58,998 bases of DNA from a virus: positions 1 through 58,998 of IMG/VR virus record IMGVR_UViG_3300034682_000453; one strand, 5' to 3'. The notes under the pieces were generated by a model. It saw nothing but the letters and a program-made list of their open reading frames with translations, searched no databases and had not been told where the DNA came from. Position numbers and translations under genes: made by a program. Shown piece by piece: positions 25,514 to 33,912 of this stretch; position 1 is the first letter of the stretch; every line of letters begins with the position of its first letter.

Positions 25514-26491
25514 CTAATAAGAGGCGTTAAGCAGCTTTTCTATCTCTTCCGTGCTCATCTTGCTCATTTCAGCCTGTATCTGAGATGTTGAAAGACCGGC
25601 GTAATATTCAGGGGTGCCGCGCGTTGCAGTCTCACGAACACTATTACCGATATCTGACGGGCTGTTTGGCAGCGAGTCTTCTTTCGCCTTCTTCTGTGGC
25701 TGTTGAGTTTGAGCCGGGTTAATTTCTGGTTTTACTGGGTCTTTTACATCACCAAATGCAGATGATGTGCGGCGAACCGCCTCCAGAAAACGTTCGCGAA
25801 CAGGCTTTGATTTCCATAATGGATCAGCCATTAACTCAACATCTTTAGCGACTGCATAATCAAGACGGTCTTGATCGACAGCTTTCCATGTAACAAGCTC
25901 TGGAATGCTATCAAAGGCAATTTGCACCTCTGAGCGACCATCATTAACCGGTGCTGCAGCTTTCGACTGTGACTGTTTAAGTGCATCAATCTCGCCAATT
26001 AAGCGTGAGAATGCTTTACCAACGGAAGGGAAGTCTTCCGACAAAGCGGCAAGCTCTTCATCAGACATTCCTTCTGCTTTATCAGCATCCAGATTGATAC
26101 CATGCTTATCCAGTACCGATTGCAACTTGTCTCGCTCAGCCCGAACAACCTTTAACTGCTGATTTTCCTGCTCAAGCGTCGCAGCCTTCGTGCGGGCGTG
26201 TTCAAGAACCTCATACGGGATGGTATGTTTGCCGTCTTTCGACAGGACAACCTTCTCCGGCTCAGCATCATCAGTTTTTTCAGTGCTGGTTGCATCGCTA
26301 ACAACTTCACCTTCTGCCGCTGTCGTCGCGGTGGTTACGACCTTTTCATTCGATTGTGTTGTTTCAACTGGCTTGGTTTCAGTAATGGCTTTATCGCCAA
26401 CTACATCACCTGATTCGTACTGCTCCAGTAATTTATCCAGAGCATCAACATCGCCAGATGCCATTGCTTCGTTAAGTGCCTGTTCGTCCAA
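25514..26491 (-). CDS. Capsid scaffolding protein
   Basis: Encodes 325 residues. It is acidic and highly helical, with coiled coil near residues 100-130 (ARTKAATLEQENQQLKVVRA) and 165-175 and a Gln/Pro/Lys-rich linker before a small C-terminal helix pair. The size and position between portal and capsid match P22 gp8-type scaffolds. Scaffolds co-assemble with coat subunits and leave before DNA fills the head. Assignment by order and composition. Confidence 0.75.
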   Translation of the reverse strand: MDEQALNEAMASGDVDALDKLLEQYESGDVVGDKAITETKPVETTQSNEKVVTTATTAAEGEVVSDATSTEKTDDAEPEKVVLSKDGKHTIPYEVLEHARTKAATLEQENQQLKVVRAERDKLQSVLDKHGINLDADKAEGMSDEELAALSEDFPSVGKAFSRLIGEIDALKQSQSKAAAPVNDGRSEVQIAFDSIPELVTWKAVDQDRLDYAVAKDVELMADPLWKSKPVRERFLEAVRRTSSAFGDVKDPVKPEINPAQTQQPQKKAKEDSLPNSPSDIGNSVRETATRGTPEYYAGLSTSQIQAEMSKMSTEEIEKLLNASY

Positions 26492-26532
26492 TTTTATTAC
26501 CTCGTTGGTTTGGGTTTTTTCGCGCCCTAGCG

Positions 26533-26562
26533 GGTAAGCACACTTGGTTAAATGCGCTTACC
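26533..26562. repeat. 7-bp inverted repeat in portal-scaffold gap
   Basis: GGTAAGC and GCTTACC separated by 16 bp, in the 200-bp intergenic gap that also holds two terminators. No T-run follows; function unknown. Confidence 0.5.
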
Positions 26563-26576
26563 TGCTGAGTCGCAGA

Positions 26577-26605
26577 AACAAAAAAGCCCCGCGATATGCG
26601 AGGCT
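26577..26605 (-). terminator. Intrinsic terminator
   Basis: AGCCTCGC/GCGGGGCT stem (one mismatch) with T6 on the minus strand, after the portal gene. Confidence 0.8.
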
Positions 26606-26611
26606 CAGAAA

Positions 26612-26639
26612 CGAAAACGGCACTCCAGATGGAATGCCG
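26612..26639 (-). terminator. Intrinsic terminator (tandem)
   Basis: CGGCATTCC-ATCT-GGAGTGCCG stem (one mismatch) then TTTTCGTTTC on the minus strand. It lies directly downstream of the shared element at 26641. Confidence 0.75.
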
Positions 26640-26640
26640 C

Positions 26641-26663
26641 TATGATGGGAAGATGCTAACGCT
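26641..26663 (-). repeat. Terminator-proximal repeated element, copy 2
   Basis: Same minus-strand pattern as copy 1 (AGCGTTAGCAT ... CATCATA), lying between the portal stop codon and the terminator stem. Confidence 0.65.
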
Positions 26664-26687
26664 GACGGATTAAAAAAGCAACACTGG

Positions 26688-28835
26688 TTACGCAACTGAA
26701 TCGAGTTGTAATTCAATATTTAGCAGCAATTGGTCCTGCAACTGAGACAACTCGAATTTCATGCGCTCATTTTCAGTAGCAATAGCCTGCATTTCCTGCA
26801 GTAGTTTACCGGTCTGTGCCTGCTTCATGGCATCATCGTATCTCGCACTATCCATCTGTTGCTGAATTTGTGCAGCTTTAGCCTGTTGGCTTTGTGCTTC
26901 CGATTCCAGCTTGGCTAACTTCGCCATCACTTCGCGCATTGCCATTTCTTGTTGCTGTTGGACCTGTTGCTGTTGCTGTTGTGCGGCTTGCTGTTCTTCC
27001 GGTGTCATGTCGGATGGGTCTTTCGGGATCTGCAGTGCGTTGCGAACGCGCTCAATGAACTTATGCTTATTCGGGATATCCATCATTTCAGCAATCAGAT
27101 CGAACACAGCGCCTTGAACTTGCGGCGGCATCTGCCCGGTGACAGCAGTTAATCGCTCTACCAATTGCTGCTTGTAGATGGATGTTGTCTGAATTGGAGC
27201 TAACGCTATGTGTGCCGACAATCTGGTGATGTCGTTAGATAGAGAGCCATCTTCCTGAGTAACATTAATGGCCACTGCCTTGCGGTTGCGAGGGTCTTCC
27301 TTGTTGATGGTGACTTTATAGTTTCGCTTCTGTGCTAAATCATCAATCAGATAACCGAGGATCAACTGACCTAATTGCTCACATGCAAATCGATAATTGT
27401 CATTCACTTCCGCAAGCGTTGTACTCCCCTGCTCAACCAAGCTGGCAATAGCAACACCCGACTGTCCAGTGCTATCTTTCCCAAGGTAAGCCGCATAAAC
27501 CCCCATTGTATCCTGAATGAGTTTCATGCTGTCTTGCATAACAACAAACTGCTGCTGGGCAATATTGAAGTCTTGCTCAACCTTGAATACATCGGAAATA
27601 GATTTGTTGTTTTTACGGTCTGGGTTTAACTCAATTAAGCCGTCTGGGCGTTCCACCTCTTCCAGTAATTTTTCGCGGCTCATATTGGTTGCGTCTTTGT
27701 CCATGATGACGCGCTTGGCTTGCAGCAAGAACGTGAGCTTCAATCGGCGAAAGTTAACTTCATCCTGCGCCGGGATGGCACCGGCAATCAACCCGTATGG
27801 TTCCCCGGTGGAGTCTTTTCGGTAACCCCAGAACGGCACCAGCGGGAACATGCCATAAGGCGCTTTGCATGCGCGATCACCAATTTTGTGCGGACCAATG
27901 AACCAAGCTTCTCGGATTTCTTGAATTAAGCGGTCAGATACAAAGCCCTTGCCCATGCCAAGCAAGGTTGCGTGCAGCACATTGTTTTTATCGTAGGCAA
28001 CACAGCGACCGGATTCCAATTCGAGCACTGGCACCCGTTTATATACCCGGTAATAGATAACCTGCAGCAGAATACGTTTGCGGTCTGTTGATAGCCATTC
28101 CATTTTGCTGCGAGTAAATGCTTTGTAATCAGCAAAGGCACTCACTAAATCTGATTCGACACCATCTGCAACGAACGTATCAGCGAATCCAATCCAATCA
28201 CCAACAGCATAATCAATGATTTCGTCGTAACCAGGCACAACCACCTTAGCTTCATCGACATCCAGCCAGCGCTTGCGCATCAACCACCGGCAATCAGATA
28301 GATCTGCCTCTTTGCTCATCCAATCCCAATAAACCTCATCGCGGTGAACACTGATAATTTTGTAACGTGGCCCGAACGCATCAGCATTACGTGCCACTTC
28401 AATCCAGCCAAGACCGGCAGAGATTTGCTGCTTATAGGCATCCTGCCTTGCTCTATCTAATCGCGCCATGCGGCAGACATCGGAGAATTCGGAGTTTAAT
28501 GCCTCAGCAACCTCGTCGTACTCTTCATCAGGATCATCAGCAATCACCATTAATGCAGTGCGCGTCTTCGCTTCCATACCTAATACAGCGTTGATAGTTG
28601 GCTGTATCAGGTTGTGAATGGTTACCGGCTGACCACGCTCTTTCAGTACCGCTTTAACTTCTGGCGCCAACTGATCACCATCGTAATAAGCCATACAAGT
28701 GCGGGCCAATGATCGCCAGTCTGGCTGTTGATTAATATCATCCATCAGAGATGACAACTCTGTCGGAGTCATCATGCTCTTGCTGGCCTTCGCGTTTTCA
28801 TCTGCGATCAGCTTTGGTTTGAATACTCTTGGCAT
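26688..28835 (-). CDS. Portal protein (P22/933W type)
   Basis: Encodes 715 residues, almost the length of P22 gp1. Features: WRSLARTCMAYYDGDQ near residue 40, a beta-rich middle with repeated WxxY patterns, GQSGVAIASLVEQGSTTLAE near 470 (a typical P22-portal core), and a Gln-rich coiled C-terminus (about 610-700) that would form the barrel. Portals form the dodecameric DNA channel at one capsid vertex. The start is 2 bp from the TerL stop. High confidence. Confidence 0.85.
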   Translation of the reverse strand: MPRVFKPKLIADENAKASKSMMTPTELSSLMDDINQQPDWRSLARTCMAYYDGDQLAPEVKAVLKERGQPVTIHNLIQPTINAVLGMEAKTRTALMVIADDPDEEYDEVAEALNSEFSDVCRMARLDRARQDAYKQQISAGLGWIEVARNADAFGPRYKIISVHRDEVYWDWMSKEADLSDCRWLMRKRWLDVDEAKVVVPGYDEIIDYAVGDWIGFADTFVADGVESDLVSAFADYKAFTRSKMEWLSTDRKRILLQVIYYRVYKRVPVLELESGRCVAYDKNNVLHATLLGMGKGFVSDRLIQEIREAWFIGPHKIGDRACKAPYGMFPLVPFWGYRKDSTGEPYGLIAGAIPAQDEVNFRRLKLTFLLQAKRVIMDKDATNMSREKLLEEVERPDGLIELNPDRKNNKSISDVFKVEQDFNIAQQQFVVMQDSMKLIQDTMGVYAAYLGKDSTGQSGVAIASLVEQGSTTLAEVNDNYRFACEQLGQLILGYLIDDLAQKRNYKVTINKEDPRNRKAVAINVTQEDGSLSNDITRLSAHIALAPIQTTSIYKQQLVERLTAVTGQMPPQVQGAVFDLIAEMMDIPNKHKFIERVRNALQIPKDPSDMTPEEQQAAQQQQQQVQQQQEMAMREVMAKLAKLESEAQSQQAKAAQIQQQMDSARYDDAMKQAQTGKLLQEMQAIATENERMKFELSQLQDQLLLNIELQLDSVA

Positions 28836-28836
28836 A

Positions 28837-30495
28837 TTAGTGTGTCATCCAGTGGGAGTTTTTGCGGTTTAGTTCGGTAACTTTTGATGTGGCAGGCATT
28901 CGAGCGCAGATCTCTTGAGCAATCATGTAGCTCATGAGCTGGTCGTCATAACAGCCTTCTTGAGCATTCATACTGCCGGTTGCGCCATACACATAACTTG
29001 TGGCTTCTGATACGGTGCCGATCCAACGGATACCTGACGCTTGGTTGCGCATCAGCGATTTCAAGCCTTCGGTTAGCACAGGTTTCGATTGTCGAGTTGT
29101 TAGCCAGCCGAGGCGTGGCGTTTGGTCGTCACTGTCTCGATCGAGGTATTCTTCGGAGTAAATTCGGCGAACTGGGTAAACTTCTCGCAGTTTTAACAGA
29201 ACAGCGTGGCCGTGGTTGTTTCGTTCTGGGCCGATGAACGCCATGCAATACCACTTGCCGACATGCGCCAGCAGTTGAGCAAACCGATCGGCATCTAAAT
29301 GGCCGTACCAGTGGGCCACTTGTTCTCCGGTTGAGCGCTTGATGATGTCAAAACTTGAGCGGTCACCATGTTCAAGGCCCTCGGCAACGTCACCGCCGAT
29401 CGCGTAGTCTTCTTCTTCATCTGGCAATTCCCAGACAAGCAGCATGTTTTCGAGTGAGCGCTGGCCCTGCTGGTCTAACTGTTCAGGCTTGCGGTACTTC
29501 GCCTTCTCGCCGGTTTCTGGGTTGATGTCATAAACCAGCAAAGGCATAACGCAATCGCCCTCAGCCAGCATTGTCATTATTGGATCAAATACGCGGCGAC
29601 CAGAGGTCAGGAACGCTTCCATTGGTGTAGAAGGAAACTCCTGCTTCATTTCGCCTTTCTGTTCGATTTCTTTGCGGATGTACCACTGACGCTGCTCATC
29701 ATCGAGCGTGGTTTTCATCGCCTTCTCGACTGCTGCAAAATACTCTTCTTGGTCTTTGCTGATCACCAATCCGGTTGCTGGCACTGGTGCGCGATATTTC
29801 GGATCTTGCCACCAAGCAAAGAAATGAGCCTTCCAGTCGAGTTGTGACAGCTCTGCATCTGCATGCTGTAAGCTCAATGCACGCAAAGCCATGTCGTAAA
29901 AGTCACCACCAACGCCTTCCGCTGTACTCTCTATAAATGCGATACAGCCTGGGTGAATAGCGTTGAGCGTACCCGTTCTTACTTCCTTAGCTTTTTCTGG
30001 GTACTTAGCGCAGATCTTTCCGTGTTCTGACACATGCAGGCGCTGAACAGTACCGGAGCGAAACGAAGTGGCTACCTGAATGGAGGAGCCATGCTTGAAA
30101 AGAATGTACCCGCCAGATGCACCACCGCGTCTTGATGCGATAGTAAAGGTAGCTTTCAGCCAAGCAGGCAGGTTATCGAATGGGATCTCAATCTTGGTAC
30201 GGAATATCTCACCAGCGGCAGTTCTGTCTTGAGCAATGATCCCGCACTTGATGTTCTTATTGAAAAGCGCTTCATCCAGAAGGTAGATATCAATCGCTGT
30301 TGAGAATCCAAGCTGCCGCGCTTTTAGAATGATGTTCAGCCACCACATGCAGCGAAACAGCAATTCCTGAGCAGGACGCAATTTAAACTGAACCAAAACG
30401 CCTTGCTCATTCTCTATCTTGTAGAGATTGTTCATGCGCCACCATTTATCGCTCAGATGAGCTTTGATGTAGGCGATGTTTTCCGCTTCGGTCAT
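28837..30495 (-). CDS. terL: Terminase large subunit
   Basis: Encodes 552 residues. ATPase: Walker A-like KARQLGFST at 58-66, a Walker B-like HVSEHGK near 154-160, and the coupling motif IESTAEG near 188-194. Nuclease: GGDVAEG near 360 (metal-binding Asp), followed by GPERNNHGHAV and a late YDDQLMSYMIA with paired Asp. Terminase cuts concatemeric phage DNA and pumps it into the procapsid through the portal. The start overlaps the preceding small gene (ATGA). High confidence. Confidence 0.9.
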   Translation of the reverse strand: MTEAENIAYIKAHLSDKWWRMNNLYKIENEQGVLVQFKLRPAQELLFRCMWWLNIILKARQLGFSTAIDIYLLDEALFNKNIKCGIIAQDRTAAGEIFRTKIEIPFDNLPAWLKATFTIASRRGGASGGYILFKHGSSIQVATSFRSGTVQRLHVSEHGKICAKYPEKAKEVRTGTLNAIHPGCIAFIESTAEGVGGDFYDMALRALSLQHADAELSQLDWKAHFFAWWQDPKYRAPVPATGLVISKDQEEYFAAVEKAMKTTLDDEQRQWYIRKEIEQKGEMKQEFPSTPMEAFLTSGRRVFDPIMTMLAEGDCVMPLLVYDINPETGEKAKYRKPEQLDQQGQRSLENMLLVWELPDEEEDYAIGGDVAEGLEHGDRSSFDIIKRSTGEQVAHWYGHLDADRFAQLLAHVGKWYCMAFIGPERNNHGHAVLLKLREVYPVRRIYSEEYLDRDSDDQTPRLGWLTTRQSKPVLTEGLKSLMRNQASGIRWIGTVSEATSYVYGATGSMNAQEGCYDDQLMSYMIAQEICARMPATSKVTELNRKNSHWMTH

Positions 30496-30683
30496 TCGAT
30501 GGATTTCATCAATTCCGCATAAAACAGCGTGACCGCCATTAATGAAACCCCTTTGTCTGTTTCGCTTTCATACAACTCTTTGTATTTCGCATTGAGTTGC
30601 TCAATCTTTTCTTGTTCTGACTTCGGCAACCCATAAATGACACCTTTAATCATCAGTATTTGCTGCTCGCATTGCTGTTCCAT
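30492..30683 (-). CDS. Small protein preceding TerL
   Basis: Encodes 63 residues; CGGAGA precedes the ATG. It is helical and charged with an N-terminal CEQQILMIKG and a C-terminal hydrophobic helix. It is coupled to terL by a 4-bp ATGA overlap, so it is likely made in step with the terminase. Similar tiny genes occur beside terL in related phages. Function unknown. Confidence 0.55.
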   Translation of the reverse strand: MEQQCEQQILMIKGVIYGLPKSEQEKIEQLNAKYKELYESETDKGVSLMAVTLFYAELMKSIE

Positions 30684-30698
30684 GCTTTTCTCCGGGCA

Positions 30699-30722
30699 AT
30701 AAAAAACCCGCCGAAGCGGGTT
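30699..30722 (-). terminator. Intrinsic terminator
   Basis: AACCCGC-TTCG-GCGGGTT stem with T6 on the minus strand, between the GvpU-like gene and terL. Confidence 0.85.
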
Positions 30723-30741
30723 TGTGTAATTTTGTTACTAA

Positions 30742-31182
30742 TTATCCTACTGATAATTCACCAATAGAAAACCCTGATACATCACAAAGTCTTCCGCGCC
30801 ATAATGTTCCCACAGTTGGAACTGCTGTTTGGCCGAAATACTGCTTGGCTTTATCAAGATGAATAAAAATTGTATTAGGCGGAAGTTGGCTGTCAGCATA
30901 GACTTCATCGGATATTTGTTTGTGATAATCAGCTAGGTACTTAGCTAAACTACCATCCTCTGGATTCATCGAGCTGAACTTTTGCTCCATCTTGTCGAAG
31001 AATTCCTTTCCAGATATTAAAACCCCGCTAATAAGTGCGCCACCGATAGTTAACGTAACACCAATACTCACTTTATTAACATTGACCATTCTAACTAACT
31101 CAACGAGAGCCCAATCAGAAACATATGGCGTTTGCTCTTGCGATGATCTTTCATCATTTTCTTCCACTTTTAAATCCGTCAT
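30742..31182 (-). CDS. GvpU-like protein
   Basis: Encodes 146 residues. The N-terminal half has DWALVELVRMVNVNKVSIGV and GGALISGVLISGKEFFDKM, and the C-terminus has WRGRLCDVSGFSIGELSVG. These match my memory of the gas vesicle accessory protein GvpU family (IGITLTVxGxxxSG ... GKxxF ... LWRGxxxxVDGF). In Bacillus GvpU is reported to form condensates that cluster gas vesicles. No other gas vesicle gene is present, so the family probably has another role here. It lies between terS and terL and is followed by its own terminator, as expected of an inserted accessory gene. The hydrophobic stretch at 36-56 could be taken for a membrane segment. Confidence 0.6.
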   Translation of the reverse strand: MTDLKVEENDERSSQEQTPYVSDWALVELVRMVNVNKVSIGVTLTIGGALISGVLISGKEFFDKMEQKFSSMNPEDGSLAKYLADYHKQISDEVYADSQLPPNTIFIHLDKAKQYFGQTAVPTVGTLWRGRLCDVSGFSIGELSVG

Positions 31183-31228
31183 TGTTTTATCCTGAATTGA
31201 ATGCTTGAGGATTCACACTACACCCTAA

Positions 31229-32122
31229 TCAGAAGCTCATCAATCCACCAGACCCCATCTGTTGCAGGTCTTCTACAATCTCGCCGACCGGTGTCGTGTC
31301 GCCGCCTTGATCACGCTCAAGTCGTGCGGTCTCAGCATCCAGTTTTCGCCGGGCTGATTTAATGCGATCGGTATCCGCAATGATCTTGGGCTCGTTAACA
31401 TCGTCAATTCGAATAGCGCTCAGCGTTCGCGTTAGTGACTCCACACGAGCAACGTTTCTATCAAGCGCCTGTTCTGCTGCGGTTATCTTCCCGTACAGTG
31501 CAATGCGGTCTGGTATTTTAGTGGCGTTGCTTAGGTCTTCATGCATTTTTTGCAGGTTCTTCGTGACGCTGATAACCCTTGCTCTGGTAAAGGTAAGCTC
31601 ATCGTGCAGAGACATTAACTCGGCATCATCGAAGTATTCTATTTGCTGGAAGTATTTAGCGTAACCGCCGTGCTTGGTTGCGTACTGATGCCTCACCGGG
31701 AATGAATGAACTGGATTTGGGTTACCTTCATACTCGCCCTTTACAAATCGCCCACCCTCATCGCGGCCTTTGTATTTCGGACCGGGTTGATTGTCCGATT
31801 CAATTTCTGGTGAATTATTCTCATCATCGGCATCAATATTGTCGTTTGCGCATTGCGCACTTTGCGCAGAGTTATTTTGCGCATTCGATTTGCGCAGTGA
31901 CTTTTGCGCAGTTTGCGCATTTTTCTTGGGCTTCTTGGTGCCGGATTGCGCTGCTGTGCGAGAAGTTTTACTTGTTGTGACTGATTGTGCGCGAGTTTTT
32001 AAATAGCGCCGAGCTGATTGATAGTTGTACCCGTTTTTCTCACACCATTCTTTTGCGCTTACTCCGGTTCTCTCCGCTTCTATTTGGAAGAGTTGGTTGA
32101 TAGCGTTCCAGTCGTTAGCCAT
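31229..32122 (-). CDS. terS: Terminase small subunit
   Basis: Encodes 297 residues. The N-terminal ~45 residues contain a helix-turn-helix (AERTGVSAKEWCEKNGYNYQ then SARRYL). A Lys/Ser/Ala/Gln-rich linker at about 55-95 follows, then FVKGEYEGNPNPVHSFPVRH and a helical oligomerisation region to the C-terminus. TerS binds the packaging start site and hands DNA to TerL. The linker is encoded by the TTGCGCA cluster described separately. Order and architecture agree with 933W-type phages. Confidence 0.75.
   Translation of the reverse strand: MANDWNAINQLFQIEAERTGVSAKEWCEKNGYNYQSARRYLKTRAQSVTTSKTSRTAAQSGTKKPKKNAQTAQKSLRKSNAQNNSAQSAQCANDNIDADDENNSPEIESDNQPGPKYKGRDEGGRFVKGEYEGNPNPVHSFPVRHQYATKHGGYAKYFQQIEYFDDAELMSLHDELTFTRARVISVTKNLQKMHEDLSNATKIPDRIALYGKITAAEQALDRNVARVESLTRTLSAIRIDDVNEPKIIADTDRIKSARRKLDAETARLERDQGGDTTPVGEIVEDLQQMGSGGLMSF
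31846..31919. repeat. Seven TTGCGCA repeats in terS, candidate pac site
   Basis: TTGCGCA starts at 31846, 31853, 31862, 31877, 31890, 31904 and 31913. Five copies are read in one codon frame (as xAQ) and two in other frames, so selection appears to act on DNA rather than protein. In P22 and SPP1 the pac site lies inside or beside terS, making this a candidate TerS binding and packaging start site. Confidence 0.6.
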
Positions 32123-32124
32123 TG

Positions 32125-32634
32125 TTACTTGTTATTCGCGCTATTGGTTATTGATGGGGTCGGGTTTTGGCAAGTGCTGATGATGTAGTCTTGCAAGTAG
32201 CTTATTTGGTTGGTTGCTGTTTTGATTCTATCGCGTAGGGTGAAATAATCCCGTTCAGCGGTGCTTCCAAGTCGGGGGCCTTCTGCATTGCCCATGCCGC
32301 TGGTGCCGGGGGTTCCGGACACTCCTGGACAAGTTGCGTTGATGTGCAACCCGATAGTGCCATTAGCAACGCCGAGCTCCATTTTTTCCAATTCTGATTT
32401 TGCATTGTTCATCTCCGTAACGTATTGCGCGTCTATCTTGGCTACTGTTAACTGCTGATAAGCCATGGTGTTAATGGTGGCTTGCTTAACCTCAACTTTC
32501 CCTGATAACTCCGTTTTATCCCGTTCAAGTTGCGCAGCTTTGTTCGATAGTGATTCCGAGTGGCTATATAGACCAAATGCAATAACTGACAGCATGATAA
32601 CGGCCACGATTAGCGCCTGAGTTATCTTACTCAT
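32125..32634 (-). CDS. Rz: i-spanin Rz
   Basis: Encodes 169 residues from ATG 32634, which overlaps the stop of the preceding gene. One N-terminal membrane anchor (about 4-24), a long helical periplasmic region, then the Rz-typical CPGVSGTPGTSG and ERDYFTLRDRIKTATNQI. The inner-membrane spanin joins Rz1 to fuse the membranes as the last lysis step. Rz1 is nested in another frame. Confidence 0.8.
   Translation of the reverse strand: MSKITQALIVAVIMLSVIAFGLYSHSESLSNKAAQLERDKTELSGKVEVKQATINTMAYQQLTVAKIDAQYVTEMNNAKSELEKMELGVANGTIGLHINATCPGVSGTPGTSGMGNAEGPRLGSTAERDYFTLRDRIKTATNQISYLQDYIISTCQNPTPSITNSANNK
32202..32405 (-). CDS. Rz1: o-spanin Rz1 (nested in Rz)
   Basis: Encodes 67 residues, wholly inside Rz in another frame, with GGAG 8 nt before the ATG. 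Lipobox LSGC gives lipidated Cys20. The mature part is Pro-rich (PEPPAPAAWAM), as in known outer-membrane spanins. Nesting in Rz is the classical lambda arrangement. Confidence 0.8.
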   Translation of the reverse strand: MQNQNWKKWSSALLMALSGCTSTQLVQECPEPPAPAAWAMQKAPDLEAPLNGIISPYAIESKQQPTK

Positions 32635-32866
32635 CGTCACTTACCGTATTCAGTGATGCTTTATATGCAGCGATTTTTTTACCGTAAACAACGTTGATCA
32701 CCTGCACAGCTATTGTTAATGCTGTCGCCCCGAACACATAAGCAAACAGCGGCATTTTCTCTGCAAAGAGATACCAGTAAGTTTGAATAGTGGTCAGCAG
32801 AGCCAGTAGCACTGTCCATCTGGCGATCTGATTGTGTAGTGCGGCTTTTAGTTTGGCGAAAGACAT
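32627..32866 (-). CDS. Small two-span membrane protein, lysis cassette
   Basis: Encodes 79 residues. Two hydrophobic segments, about 16-34 and 39-60, with a charged C-terminus. It lies between endolysin and Rz and overlaps both. It could be a second holin, an antiholin or a lysis accessory. The gene upstream of the endolysin is the better holin candidate. Confidence 0.6.
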   Translation of the reverse strand: MSFAKLKAALHNQIARWTVLLALLTTIQTYWYLFAEKMPLFAYVFGATALTIAVQVINVVYGKKIAAYKASLNTVSDDE

Positions 32867-33441
32867 ACAGCTAACTCCTTACCTCGTCGAATGACTAATC
32901 CCGGTTGTTCTTTCCCTGCGGCCTTGTTCCACCGCGGGAGTTGATAACATGCCTTGATGTACTCACCGGCTTTAATGAACTTGGCCAGCGTTGAATTGAT
33001 GATGTTTTTGCAGCCAGTGTTAAAAATCAGCGATCCAATGGCATCAAACACACCTTGTGGTAATTTTTTAAGCGGGGGGCGTTCGAGGTTGTGCTCAATG
33101 CAGTTTTGCGCTTCCATGGTGTCGGAAATAAACCACAGGGCTATTGTTTCAAGTGGGATGTCTTTCAGGTTTGGCTTAACACCCGCCCCTGTATGCCCAA
33201 TTCCTGCAGTCCACACCCTTGCTGGGCATTGATAGGCATCTCGCCTGCATGACTCTGCATCCCCGATAATTTCAAATGCCTTCTGACTGAATCGAAGATG
33301 GTTGCCAGCTTTTGATGTCATCACTTGCTTAACTTCAACCGGCAATGAATCAGGGTTTGCTTTGTACTGGGCTTGCCATCCGGTGATGATGGCTATTACT
33401 GCCATCACTGTGCAAAGTGATTTTGATACGCGCTTACTCAC
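32848..33441 (-). CDS. SAR endolysin, lysozyme family (P1 Lyz type)
   Basis: Encodes 197 residues. An uncleaved signal-anchor-release segment occupies about residues 8-24. The GH24 catalytic triad is Glu63, Cys72 and Thr78 with the E-9-C/D and E-15-T spacing of T4/P1 lysozymes. Cys10 in the SAR helix, Cys65 and Cys72 match the spacing of P1 Lyz, in which a disulfide blocks the active site until the SAR segment leaves the membrane. It would degrade peptidoglycan after holin action. Overlaps both neighbours. Confidence 0.85.
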   Translation of the reverse strand: MSKRVSKSLCTVMAVIAIITGWQAQYKANPDSLPVEVKQVMTSKAGNHLRFSQKAFEIIGDAESCRRDAYQCPARVWTAGIGHTGAGVKPNLKDIPLETIALWFISDTMEAQNCIEHNLERPPLKKLPQGVFDAIGSLIFNTGCKNIINSTLAKFIKAGEYIKACYQLPRWNKAAGKEQPGLVIRRGKELAVCLSPN

Positions 33442-33685
33442 GGCCCACCACCGACTTAATTAGCAACTGAATGGATATGTACCGGCGAGTAAACCAAGGG
33501 CCGTATTGTCTGAGCCACTTAGGAATAACCAACATCAATTGAATGATGATGTACAGTAGGGTTAGGTAAGTAACCCAATCTGCAGGGGAAATGCCAAACA
33601 GCTTGAACATCCCATACGCAGCCGGTGGCGTGACTTTTAGCGCCTCAGTGGCAATCTGGTTTGCCTGATGAACGGGATTACTCAT
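33434..33685 (-). CDS. Holin
   Basis: Encodes 83 residues. PPAAYGMFKLFGISPADWVT and the following hydrophobic segment ending IPKWLRQY match a common phage holin family found upstream of SAR endolysins. There are one to two membrane spans and a basic C-terminus. With a SAR endolysin, a pinholin that collapses the membrane potential is sufficient. It overlaps the endolysin start by 8 bp. Confidence 0.7.
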   Translation of the reverse strand: MSNPVHQANQIATEALKVTPPAAYGMFKLFGISPADWVTYLTLLYIIIQLMLVIPKWLRQYGPWFTRRYISIQLLIKSVVGRE

Positions 33686-33912
33686 GCTTTGCCCTGCTTA
33701 ATTGTTATTTCCAACCAATTGCCAATGCGCTCCTTGGTGAATGTATTTGGGTATTCCGGATAAAGACCTGGCTTATCGAGAAATAAGATCCCCTGTCGCT
33801 CAAACTCCCGCTTCATCCCATCCAGAATTTGTTGCTCAACGTCCTTTGTCCGTGCATTGCGGGGCAATAAGTTGTAAATATCTCGCTGGTTTACGGTTGC
33901 TATTACTCGCAT
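33682..33912 (-). CDS. Hypothetical protein before the holin
   Basis: Encodes 76 residues, soluble, mixed alpha/beta (RVIATVNQRDIYNLLPRNAR...). The stop overlaps the holin start (ATGA). It lies between another hypothetical and the lysis cassette, in the first part of the late operon. No family recognised. Confidence 0.55.
   Translation of the reverse strand: MRVIATVNQRDIYNLLPRNARTKDVEQQILDGMKREFERQGILFLDKPGLYPEYPNTFTKERIGNWLEITIKQGKA

Noticed and set aside
31846-31919. CRISPR-like array of short repeats
   Set aside because: The unit is 7 bp with irregular spacing and lies inside an open reading frame; not a CRISPR.
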